Source: an uncultured Poribacteria bacterium (GTDB taxonomy: Bacteria > Poribacteria > WGA-4E > WGA-3G). From it: a DNA stretch of 64,000 bases. The notes below the pieces were generated by a model. It did no database searches and was not told the DNA's origin. It saw nothing but the letters and a program-made list of their open reading frames with translations. A program made the translations under genes and the position numbers. Below, piece by piece: positions 16,484-23,746 of this stretch (position 1 is its first letter; every line of letters starts with the position of its first letter). The DNA is taken from the NCBI GenBank assembly GCA_951828515.1, contig OX639992.1, forward strand, positions 4,628,217 to 4,692,216, given 5' to 3'.

Positions 16484-16735
16484 AGCCATCGGTTGTCGGC
16501 TTTCCGCTATCGGGCGAGGTTGGGATACCTCGCCAGCAGCGGGCTTTCTGAGAGGTGTAATCTCGGTCTTCATAACACCAAAAACGTAGATCGTAATGAA
16601 ATGGAGATCGGATCAAGAAAGGCATGCCAAAGTTCAAACTCACGTCATTTAACCGCAAGGAATAATTAGCGATTGGCAATCGGCAGTCGGCAATCAGTAA
16701 GCGTTTTCGGCTAACAAAGGCTTCCTCTTAAGGTA
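16484..16735. repeat. Repeat-rich gap: heptamer-like arms, GGCGAGGT palindrome and an orphan leader copy
   Basis: Just after the stop at 16477 come heptamer-like ATAGCCATCGG and GTCGGC units. A palindrome GGCGAGGT-tgggat-ACCTCGCC follows (16513-16534), then a leader-repeat copy not followed by a gene (16584-16668), then another heptamer run (GGCAATCGGCAGTCGGCAAT, about 16676-16697). There is no coding sequence that I can support in 16478-16835. Confidence 0.6.
16584..16668 (+). repeat. Leader repeat copy L1 (orphan)
   Basis: Shares about 85 bases with L2, including GTAATGAAATGGA, AAAGTTCAAACTCACGTCAT and AACCGCAAGGAATAATTA. The stem arms are GATC...GATC. It is followed by heptamer repeats rather than a gene, so it may be a displaced copy. 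Confidence 0.65.
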
Positions 16736-16746
16736 GCATCAAAGTT

Positions 16747-16835
16747 TGTAGCTCGTAATGAAATGGAGAGCGGATTCAAGAGAGGTAGATCAAAGTTCAA
16801 ACTCACGTCATTTAACCGCAAGGAATAATTAAAAA
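16747..16835 (+). promoter_or_regulatory. Leader repeat copy L2, directly upstream of the PEP-hydrolase-family gene
   Basis: Stem arms GCTC...GAGC, then GGATTCAAGAGAGG, a conserved middle, and AACCGCAAGGAATAATTAAA running into the ATG at 16836. AAGGA supplies the SD. The arms differ from L1 (GATC/GATC) in a paired way. Confidence 0.65.
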
Positions 16836-17657
16836 ATGCCAGATTATAGACGAGATCAGGTTTTAGAACGCCTGAAGACAGAATTAGATAAAGACAAACC
16901 CTTACTCGCTGTCGGTGCGGGAACAGGGATCACAGCAAAATTCGCTGAACAGGGGGGTGCCGACCTGATTGTGATTTACAATTCCGGTCGCTACCGGATG
17001 TCCGGGTTCGGCTCCTGTGCAGGACTTTTGGCTTACGGTGATGCGAATGCTATCGTCATGGAGATGGGTGAACGTGAAGTTCTCCCTGTTGTTAAAGAGA
17101 CTCCTGTTATTGCTGGGGTCAACGGCACAGATCCAACACGTAGGATGAGCAACTTCCTCAAACAGGTCCGCGATGTCGGTTTCGATGGCGTTAATAATTT
17201 TCCCACCGTGGGCGTGATCGACGGAACTTTTCGGGTAACACTTGAAGAGACGGGGATGGGCTTCTACAAAGAGGTTGAAACGATCGGTATCGCGCACGAG
17301 ATGGATCTTTTCACTATCGTCTATGTCTTTAACACAGAAGAGTCCGAAAACATGGCAAAGGTCGGCGCGGACGTTATCATCGCGCACATGGGGACAACGA
17401 TAGGCGGCACTATCGGGGCAGAAACGGCTTTCACGCTTGAAGATGCGGCTGTACGGGTACAGGAGATATGCGATGCTGCAAGAGCCGTGAACCCAGAGGT
17501 CTTATGCTTGGCGCACGGGGGTCCCATCTCAAAAGCACCAGAGGCTGCGTTTATCAATGAGAAGACGGATGCCGTCGGCTTCGTGGGTGCCTCCAGCATC
17601 GAACGATTCGCCTGTGAGGAGAGTATCCCCCGCGTCACAGCTTCCTTTAAGGAATAG
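16836..17657 (+). CDS. Phosphoenolpyruvate hydrolase family (TIM-barrel) protein
   Basis: 273 aa spanning a whole single-domain TIM barrel of the PEP_hydrolase (PF09370) type. Visible family blocks are LLAVGAGTGITAKFAEQGGA, IYNSGRYRMSGFGSCAGLL, GVNGTDPTRRM, GFDGVNNFPTVGVIDG, HMGTTIGGTIGA and LAHGGPISKAPEA. Members resemble PEP mutase/isocitrate lyase-like barrels; some occur in two-gene sets with UPF0261 proteins, and the exact reaction here is not known. It is cytosolic. The ATG follows AAGGAATAATTAAAA, the SD end of leader L2. purL follows after about 200 bases under another leader copy, so the genes may be expressed separately. Confidence 0.85.
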   Translation: MPDYRRDQVLERLKTELDKDKPLLAVGAGTGITAKFAEQGGADLIVIYNSGRYRMSGFGSCAGLLAYGDANAIVMEMGEREVLPVVKETPVIAGVNGTDPTRRMSNFLKQVRDVGFDGVNNFPTVGVIDGTFRVTLEETGMGFYKEVETIGIAHEMDLFTIVYVFNTEESENMAKVGADVIIAHMGTTIGGTIGAETAFTLEDAAVRVQEICDAARAVNPEVLCLAHGGPISKAPEAAFINEKTDAVGFVGASSIERFACEESIPRVTASFKE

Positions 17658-17715
17658 ATACAAGATTTTCGCGAGTTTCAAACAGTTGCGAATTCTCCAG
17701 AGTAAAATTAGCCAA

Positions 17716-17857
17716 ACCCGTAGCCTGCAACAACCGAATCCGATACTCGTGCTTTTAAGTATTGTATCGGAGACGAGTATCGGGTTCGGCAGGCGGATAT
17801 TTAGGAAGGCGTGTTAAAGCCCAAATCCCGTCGTTCTCCCGCAAGGTAAAATTAAAA
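17716..17857 (+). promoter_or_regulatory. Leader repeat copy L3 with long hairpin, upstream of purL
   Basis: Begins ACCCGTAGCCTGC and ends CCGCAAGGTAAAATTAAAA before the purL ATG. Stem arms are GCCTGC...GCAGGC. Between them is an extra 17-bp hairpin (17734-17750 with 17773-17789) with a single difference that is still a G-U pair. AAGG is the SD. A purine-responsive role is possible but not shown. Confidence 0.6.
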
Positions 17858-20236
17858 ATGGTCAAAGAAATAGAGATTTTAACTGCCGATGACACCGAGT
17901 TGATGTGTATCAGCCGAGAAGGGACGTTGTCTTTGAGTCTGAACGAGATGCAAACAATTCAGACCCACTTCGGAACCCTTGGACGCAACCCCACCGATGT
18001 AGAGATAGAGACCATCGCCCAAACTTGGTCTGAGCATTGCGTTCACAAAACATTCAAAAGCACTATCCTCTATTCCGAAGACGGAAAAGAACCAGAGCAG
18101 ATTGACGGTTTGTTTCCAAGTTTCATTCAGCGTGCGACTGAGGAGATAGCGAAACCGTGGTGTGTCTCTGTCTTTTCAGACAACGCCGGTATCATCGAAT
18201 TTGACGAGCAATTCAATCTCGTTTTCAAAGTAGAAACGCACAATCATCCGTCAGCGATCGAACCCTATGGGGGTGCGGGGACTGGGATAGGCGGCGTAAT
18301 TCGCGACGCACTCGGTACAGGGCTTGGTGCGAAGCCAATTCTTAATACGGACGTATTCTGTTTTGGGCTGCCAGATACGCCTTATGCGCAACTGCCGAAA
18401 GGCACACTTCACCCGAAGCGCGTATTTAAAGGAGTGGTCGCGGGGGTGCGCGATTATGGCAACCGAATGGGAATCCCTACGGCGAACGGTGCTATCCTTT
18501 TTGATGCCCGTTATACCGCAAACCCACTCGTCTTCTGTGGAAACGTCGGTTTAATACCGAGAAACAGATGTGAGAAATCCGTCGAACCGGGTGATCTGGT
18601 GGTTGCGATCGGTGGACAAACCGGCCGCGATGGAATCCACGGCGCGACCTTCTCCTCTGCAGAATTGGACGATACCTCTGAATCCCTCGGTAGCGTGGTG
18701 CAGATCGGCAACCCAATTATGGAAAAGAAGATTGTGGATGCACTCCTGCAGGCACGGGATCGGAATCTTTATCGCTCAATAACCGATTGTGGTGCCGGAG
18801 GGTTCTCGTCTGCCGTCGGAGAGATGGGAGAAGATATAGGGGCAGAAGTGCACCTCGAACGTGTCTCTCTGAAGTATGAAGGGCTCGCACCATGGGAAAT
18901 CTGGCTCTCGGAAGCACAGGAGCGCATGGTCATCGCTGTGCCACCTGAGAATTTAGATGAACTCATGGAAATATGCGAGGCAGAAGTCGTTGAAGCCACA
19001 GTCCTCGGAACTTTCACAGATACGCGTAGGTTACAGGTTTTCTACGAAGGCACAGTGGTCGCCGACTTAGAGATGGAATTTCTGCACCATGGACTGCCGA
19101 TGCCTGTGAAAGAGGCGGTTTGGGAGCCGCCGAAGCACCCAGATATGGCATCGCGAGATGAAGAAACGGTCAATTATACCAATGACCTCGAACGCCTTCT
19201 CGCAAGTCCAAACATTGCGAGCAAAGAATCCGTTATCCGGCAATACGATCACGGTGTACAAGGCGGTATGGTTATCAACCCGCTTGTCGGTGTGGAAAAC
19301 GATGGACCGAGCGATGCGTGCGTCACGACTCCCGTCTTAGGTAGTCGAACAGGTGTAATCGTTGCGAACGGCATCAATCCGAAATATAGCGACGTGGATC
19401 CGTATCTCAGCGCAGCAGCAGCGATTGACGAGGCTTTACGGAATATCGTCGCTGTCGGAGGGACATTAGAAAAGACTGCGTTACTGGACAATTTCTGTTG
19501 GGGAAATCCTGACAAACCCGATCGGCTCGGTGAACTCGTCCGTGCAGCGAGAGCGTGTTATGACATCGCGACTGCTTATGGCACGCCTTTTATTTCCGGT
19601 AAAGATAGCCTCTACAACGAATATCGGGACACTACAACAGGTGAACAACGCGCGATTCCATCAACACTCCTCATATCCGCTATCTGCGTTATGCCCGATA
19701 TTCAAAACGCCGTTACAATGGACGTGAAAATGCCAGGCAATCTCATTTATGTCGTCGGCAATACCTACGCTGAATTAGGTGGTTCGCACTACTTCAACAT
19801 CCACGGGTTCGTCGGAAACACTGCCCCTGCCATTCGTCCAAGTGAAGGGAAATTGACGATGGAACGTCTCAGTACTGCCATCAACAGTGGATTGGTGCGC
19901 TCGTGTCACGACTGTTCTGAAGGCGGTATCGGTGTAGCGGCAGCTGAAATGGCGTTTTCCGGTGGGTACGGGATGTCTCTGCGTCTTGACGATATTCCTA
20001 CAGGTGAAGAGATCGATGCTGATGATTTCCTTCTGTTTTCGGAATCGAATAGCCGCTTTCTCGTAGAGATTGAACCGCAACACCAACATGCCTACGAAAG
20101 CCACATGGCGGGAATACCGCTTGGCTGTCTCGGCACCGTTTCAGACACCTCCGAATTTGTTATCAAAGGAAAGACTGGACGCTTGATAATTGAAACGTCA
20201 ATTGATATTCTAAAATCCGCATGGCAGGTTTTTTGA
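17858..20236 (+). CDS. purL: Phosphoribosylformylglycinamidine synthase subunit II (FGAM synthase)
   Basis: 792 aa from the ATG at 17858. The frame is open further upstream to 17762, but that part translates the leader repeat. It is the small PurL type, using ammonia from PurQ to convert FGAR to FGAM with ATP (step 4 of purine synthesis). Motifs seen: TWSEHCVHKTFKS (active-site His), VETHNHPSAIEPYGGAGTG (Mg/ATP loop), TDCGAGGFSSAVGEMG, FISGKDSLYNEY and CHDCSEGGIGVAAAEMAF. It is slightly longer than Bacillus-type PurL (about 740). purQ follows 230 bases downstream. purS, the usual third subunit, is not visible between or beside them. Confidence 0.95.
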   Translation: MVKEIEILTADDTELMCISREGTLSLSLNEMQTIQTHFGTLGRNPTDVEIETIAQTWSEHCVHKTFKSTILYSEDGKEPEQIDGLFPSFIQRATEEIAKPWCVSVFSDNAGIIEFDEQFNLVFKVETHNHPSAIEPYGGAGTGIGGVIRDALGTGLGAKPILNTDVFCFGLPDTPYAQLPKGTLHPKRVFKGVVAGVRDYGNRMGIPTANGAILFDARYTANPLVFCGNVGLIPRNRCEKSVEPGDLVVAIGGQTGRDGIHGATFSSAELDDTSESLGSVVQIGNPIMEKKIVDALLQARDRNLYRSITDCGAGGFSSAVGEMGEDIGAEVHLERVSLKYEGLAPWEIWLSEAQERMVIAVPPENLDELMEICEAEVVEATVLGTFTDTRRLQVFYEGTVVADLEMEFLHHGLPMPVKEAVWEPPKHPDMASRDEETVNYTNDLERLLASPNIASKESVIRQYDHGVQGGMVINPLVGVENDGPSDACVTTPVLGSRTGVIVANGINPKYSDVDPYLSAAAAIDEALRNIVAVGGTLEKTALLDNFCWGNPDKPDRLGELVRAARACYDIATAYGTPFISGKDSLYNEYRDTTTGEQRAIPSTLLISAICVMPDIQNAVTMDVKMPGNLIYVVGNTYAELGGSHYFNIHGFVGNTAPAIRPSEGKLTMERLSTAINSGLVRSCHDCSEGGIGVAAAEMAFSGGYGMSLRLDDIPTGEEIDADDFLLFSESNSRFLVEIEPQHQHAYESHMAGIPLGCLGTVSDTSEFVIKGKTGRLIIETSIDILKSAWQVF

Positions 20237-20296
20237 GTATTCGCAAGGCGTTAAATCAGACGATTGGTTTATTGACCGTTTTTTCTGATATTTGAA

Positions 20297-20317
20297 GAAA
20301 CACCCCAGCAAAAACCC
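20297..20317 (+). repeat. Leader motif in the purL-purQ gap
   Basis: GAAACACCCCAGCAAAAACC, on the sense strand of purQ, followed by a GCCGTTGTTGCAGGCTA segment. This segment is also present (inverted context) in the bioB leader at 48064-48080. Confidence 0.45.
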
Positions 20318-20373
20318 TGCGCCGTTGTTGCAGGCTATCGTCTTCGGTTACAGGCGTTAAGGATGAAACCAAA

Positions 20374-20466
20374 AACCGTAGCTCGTAACGAAGTGGAGAG
20401 CGGATTTAAGGAAGGAACCTCAAAGTTTCAAATCCACGTCGTTTCTCCGCAAGGAAAATTAAAAAG
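20374..20466 (+). promoter_or_regulatory. Leader repeat copy L4, upstream of purQ
   Basis: AACCGTAGCTCGTAACGAAG, then TGGAGAGCGGATTTAAGG (arms GCTC...GAGC), the conserved middle (CTCAAAGTTTCAAATCCACG), and CTCCGCAAGGAAAATTAAAA before the purQ ATG. It is about 75% like L2, with AAGGA as the SD. Confidence 0.65.
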
Positions 20467-21252
20467 ATGAGACCAAAGACACTCATTTTACGAACGGCAG
20501 GCACGAACTGCGATGCAGAAACGGATATGGCGTTCCAACTCGCTGGCGCAGAGACAGCCTTAGTCCATATCCAACACCTCATATCAGACAAAGTTAATCT
20601 TGCTGATTACCAAATCCTCGCGATCCCCGGTGGATTCTCCTACGGCGATGACATTGCCGCGGGTATCCTGTTGGCGATAGAGATGAAACACAAACTGACA
20701 GACGCGCTGAATCGATTTGTCGAAGATGGAAAATTAATAATCGGCATCTGCAACGGGTTTCAAGTACTTGTGCGGACGGGCTTGTTGCCCGGGAAAGACA
20801 CCTCAGAAATGGCGCAGCAAGCGACATTAGCGATGAATACCTCATCAAAATTCGAGTGTCGGTGGGTGGATTTGGAAACACAAGAAAGTCCATGTGTCTT
20901 TACAAAAGGGGTCAAAGCGCGTGTCTATCTTCCCGTTGCGCACGCTGAAGGTCGATTTACTGCACCAGCGAATGTGCTGTCGGAATTAGAAGCGAACAAT
21001 CAAGTCGTATTTCGGTATGCCGAGAGTAGATACCCCAACAACCCGAACGGTTCCGATAGTAATATTGCGGGTATCTGCGATGCAACGGGCAAAATTTTCG
21101 GATTAATGCCCCATCCAGAACGGTTTCTGACAAAATGGAATCATCCCCGTTGGACACGGGTTGCTAAAACTCAAGAGACCCCTTCTGAAGAAGGCGACGG
21201 ATTGGTTATCTTCAAAAATGCCGTTGATTACGTCAAATCGAATCTTCTGTAG
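20467..21252 (+). CDS. purQ: Phosphoribosylformylglycinamidine synthase, glutaminase subunit
   Basis: 261 aa, a class-I glutamine amidotransferase that hydrolyses glutamine and passes ammonia to PurL. The nucleophile Cys is in LIIGICNGFQVLVRTGLLPG. The oxyanion/GG block is LAIPGGFSYGDDIAAG. The catalytic His-Glu are in LMPHPERFL. The N-terminus KTLILRTAGTNCDAETDMAF is the normal PurQ start. It follows purL on the same strand with its own leader copy (L4) providing the SD. Complex formation normally also needs PurS, which must be encoded elsewhere if present. It is cytosolic. Confidence 0.95.
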   Translation: MRPKTLILRTAGTNCDAETDMAFQLAGAETALVHIQHLISDKVNLADYQILAIPGGFSYGDDIAAGILLAIEMKHKLTDALNRFVEDGKLIIGICNGFQVLVRTGLLPGKDTSEMAQQATLAMNTSSKFECRWVDLETQESPCVFTKGVKARVYLPVAHAEGRFTAPANVLSELEANNQVVFRYAESRYPNNPNGSDSNIAGICDATGKIFGLMPHPERFLTKWNHPRWTRVAKTQETPSEEGDGLVIFKNAVDYVKSNLL

Positions 21253-21381
21253 GAGTGGACTGTGACCGTGGCTCTCATCTTTATCCACTTTTTCTCTCAT
21301 AATCTCCAGGGAACTCCCCTATTAGGCGTGAACCCGTTTTTGACATCCGGAAAAACGGAGCGAAATCCCAATAATTAAAAA

Positions 21382-21816
21382 ATGTCAAACAAGTTATCAA
21401 GACGCCTACTTCCATTCTATATGAAATTGCCTGTCTTTTGGGCATTCATCGTTCTCTCGGTGTTGGGACAACTGCTTTGGGTAGTTGTCATTTCACAGGA
21501 CGTACGGATTGACCTCCGATGGTCGAGTTTCGGCTACGGTTTAGGGATCGGTTTGGGTTTCATGCAAGGAAAGTGGACATCTCGTTTGTGGGATCAATCG
21601 TATCTACAGGTTTTAAAGCGGCAGATAACCTTCTGGGAAGCAAAAGGTGCGAAGTTGCTGACTTTTTACACCTGTGCGGCACTCGGTCTACCCATCCTTT
21701 GCACGATCCTCCTTCGATCGCTTGACACGTTGGTAGGCATTCAATCCTATGTTTTCGGCTTTATTGGTGCGATGAATGTGGCGTTGCTGTTATGGGTGCG
21801 ACGCATGCCGAAGTGA
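21382..21816 (+). CDS. Small integral membrane protein of unknown function
   Basis: 144 aa with about four hydrophobic segments: near 14-38 (LPVFWAFIVLSVLGQLLWVV), 47-62 (glycine-rich, GYGLGIGLGFMQG), 91-110, and 118-138. The ends are basic (NKLSRRLL at the start, WVRRMPK at the end). I do not recognise a family. The upstream gap ends in AATAATTAAAAAATG, like the tail of the leader repeat family, but the rest of the leader is not recognisable. It lies between purQ and the helicase gene on the same strand. There is no hint of substrate. Confidence 0.6.
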   Translation: MSNKLSRRLLPFYMKLPVFWAFIVLSVLGQLLWVVVISQDVRIDLRWSSFGYGLGIGLGFMQGKWTSRLWDQSYLQVLKRQITFWEAKGAKLLTFYTCAALGLPILCTILLRSLDTLVGIQSYVFGFIGAMNVALLLWVRRMPK

Positions 21817-21908
21817 ATTTAGCGAGAGAAATCCTTGCGGATAGAAAAGATATCCGAATAGCCATACGCCATCCAAACGATAAAATATATCTGGCATCAT
21901 AAACAACC

Positions 21909-23684
21909 ATGAGACTTGATAGAAACCAAGAAAAAGCCGTAAACCACATTACAGGTCCCGCTATCGTCATCGCAGGACCCGGCAGTGGTAAAACAACAGT
22001 CGTAACCGCACGGATTCTAAACCTTATCCAGACGCACAACATCCCACCCTCACAAATCCTCGCTATTGCCTTTAATAGAAAAGCCGTTGAAGAGATGGAA
22101 ACGCGCATTTTGAGCAGCTTGCAAACCAAGTCTTCCTTAACAAAAGTGCGTGAACTCACCTCATCAAAATCTAATAATGCGGCTGAAACGGACACAAAGC
22201 CCGAAATCCGGACACTTCATGCTTTCGGTAAAGACATTATCACTGAAAACTATAAACGCGCAGGATTTAATCAAGAACCTGATATCTGGACGGGTCAGAT
22301 AGATGAAATCATCGCACAAGAACAGACGCAGATTGAACGGGAAGTCTCCACCACCTCAGTCGCCATCTATAAAATAGAAAGCAAAAAGACAGGGAAATGC
22401 TATATCGGACAGACGACAAATCCTGATCGGAGGCGAAAGGAACACTTCGACCACTCGTCAAATGACAGACTCCGACAAGCGATCCGATCCGAAGGAGCAC
22501 CCCAATTCAGTTTTGAGGTGCTTGAACGCGTTTCTGGACGGGAGGCAAATCGTCGCGAAGCACACTGGATTGCATTTTACAGTAAGCGAGCAAGTGTGTT
22601 TAATCGTGCCGATCCGTTGCGGGTGCAGTATAGCAACCAGCTCATCCTCGAAATGTTCTGTCAGCATTTTGAGATTCCATACAAAGAACATCTCGACAGA
22701 GATCCCGATTTTGAGAACCTCCGCGACCGCTTCAACGACATAAAAGAAATTGTCATGCGAGCAAAACGGCAGGTCACTACAGGACTATTCGACCCAACGA
22801 CACTTGATGACCCTGTAGCGCAAGCATTTGCCGTAAAATATGAAACGCTCAAAACCGAGGCAAACGCTATTGATTTCGAGGATATGGTTATCCACGCCGC
22901 GAACCTGCTTAAAACGTGTCCGGATCTTCAGCAAACTTACCGTGCCAAATACCCGTATCTGCTCGTTGATGAATTCCAAGACATTGCCCCAGCCGACTTC
23001 CGACTGATTTCACTTTTGTCGGAGAACCTCTTTGCTGTCGGCGACGACGATCAAGCCATTTACGGATTTCGTGGTGGCGATTCCGAAATTATGCAGGAAT
23101 TTACCGCTCGTCAGGATGTGGTAAAATATGAAATCACACGGAACTATCGCTCCACGTCAACGATTGTTGAACACGCAAGAGCCTTGATTGAGCGAAACGA
23201 GCCGCGAATCAGCAAAAACCTTCGTGCCCACAACCCAATCCAGCAGGACATCAAAATCGTAGAGACAACGCCTGAGACTGTAGAAGCCATCCTACGCCGT
23301 GAATTGAAATCGTCTCAGGAAACCGCTGTTTTGGCGCGCACCAACTACGAAACCGATCAGATTCAAGAGATGCTTTCCAAGCACGAGATCCCTGTTGAAG
23401 TAACGACGATCCATAAAGCCAAAGGTAGGGAATGGGAAAAGGTTATCCTCATTCATAACACATTGGAGCGGCGTTTCCCGCGGCGTGATAATAACCTTGC
23501 AGAGGAACGTCGGGTCTTCTATGTTGCGATGACGCGTGCCAAGGTGGAGTTAGTGGTGCTTGGTGGGACGTGTCCGTTCGTGCCAGAATTTGAGAAAATT
23601 TCCAAAAACGTCGGTTACTATCTGCGGCAGTTTGCGTATTGGCGTGCGAGAGGGAAACTGAAAAAAGTGGGAGATGTAAAATAG
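21909..23684 (+). CDS. UvrD/Rep-type superfamily I helicase with an inserted GIY-YIG nuclease domain
   Basis: 591 aa. Helicase motifs in order: Q-like LDRNQEKAV, Walker A GPGSGKTT (23-30), Ia AIAFNRKAVEEM, TLHAFGKDI (Ib), II LLVDEFQD (351-358), III VGDDDQAIYGFRGGD, IV TRNYRST, V TTIHKAKGREWEKV, VI RRVFYVAMTRAK. Between Ib and II (about 150-234) sits a full GIY-YIG domain: VAIYKI, CYIGQTTNPDRRRKEHF, Glu217 in REAHWIAFY and the FN Asn near 232, so the catalytic set looks intact. The 2B subdomain of UvrD is absent (only about 85 residues between motifs IV and V). It probably unwinds and nicks DNA. This arrangement is unusual; the role could be repair, defence or mobile-element related. Confidence 0.88.
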   Translation: MRLDRNQEKAVNHITGPAIVIAGPGSGKTTVVTARILNLIQTHNIPPSQILAIAFNRKAVEEMETRILSSLQTKSSLTKVRELTSSKSNNAAETDTKPEIRTLHAFGKDIITENYKRAGFNQEPDIWTGQIDEIIAQEQTQIEREVSTTSVAIYKIESKKTGKCYIGQTTNPDRRRKEHFDHSSNDRLRQAIRSEGAPQFSFEVLERVSGREANRREAHWIAFYSKRASVFNRADPLRVQYSNQLILEMFCQHFEIPYKEHLDRDPDFENLRDRFNDIKEIVMRAKRQVTTGLFDPTTLDDPVAQAFAVKYETLKTEANAIDFEDMVIHAANLLKTCPDLQQTYRAKYPYLLVDEFQDIAPADFRLISLLSENLFAVGDDDQAIYGFRGGDSEIMQEFTARQDVVKYEITRNYRSTSTIVEHARALIERNEPRISKNLRAHNPIQQDIKIVETTPETVEAILRRELKSSQETAVLARTNYETDQIQEMLSKHEIPVEVTTIHKAKGREWEKVILIHNTLERRFPRRDNNLAEERRVFYVAMTRAKVELVVLGGTCPFVPEFEKISKNVGYYLRQFAYWRARGKLKKVGDVK

Positions 23685-23690
23685 GAATTA

Positions 23691-23699
23691 TGCTATAAT
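23691..23699 (+). promoter_or_regulatory. Extended -10 promoter for the DUF6785-type gene
   Basis: TGCTATAAT gives a TG-n-TATAAT extended -10 (TATAAT at 23694-23699), about 50 bases before the ATG at 23747. There is no good -35, as is usual for extended -10 promoters. Confidence 0.45.
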
Positions 23700-23746
23700 C
23701 ATCGATAATAAATCGCTCTATTACACACCTTAAGTCCAGTCCATTT

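Noticed and set aside
17762-17857. Extended PurL start
   Set aside because: It translates the leader repeat (including its hairpin), while the ATG at 17858 follows the conserved GCAAGG site.
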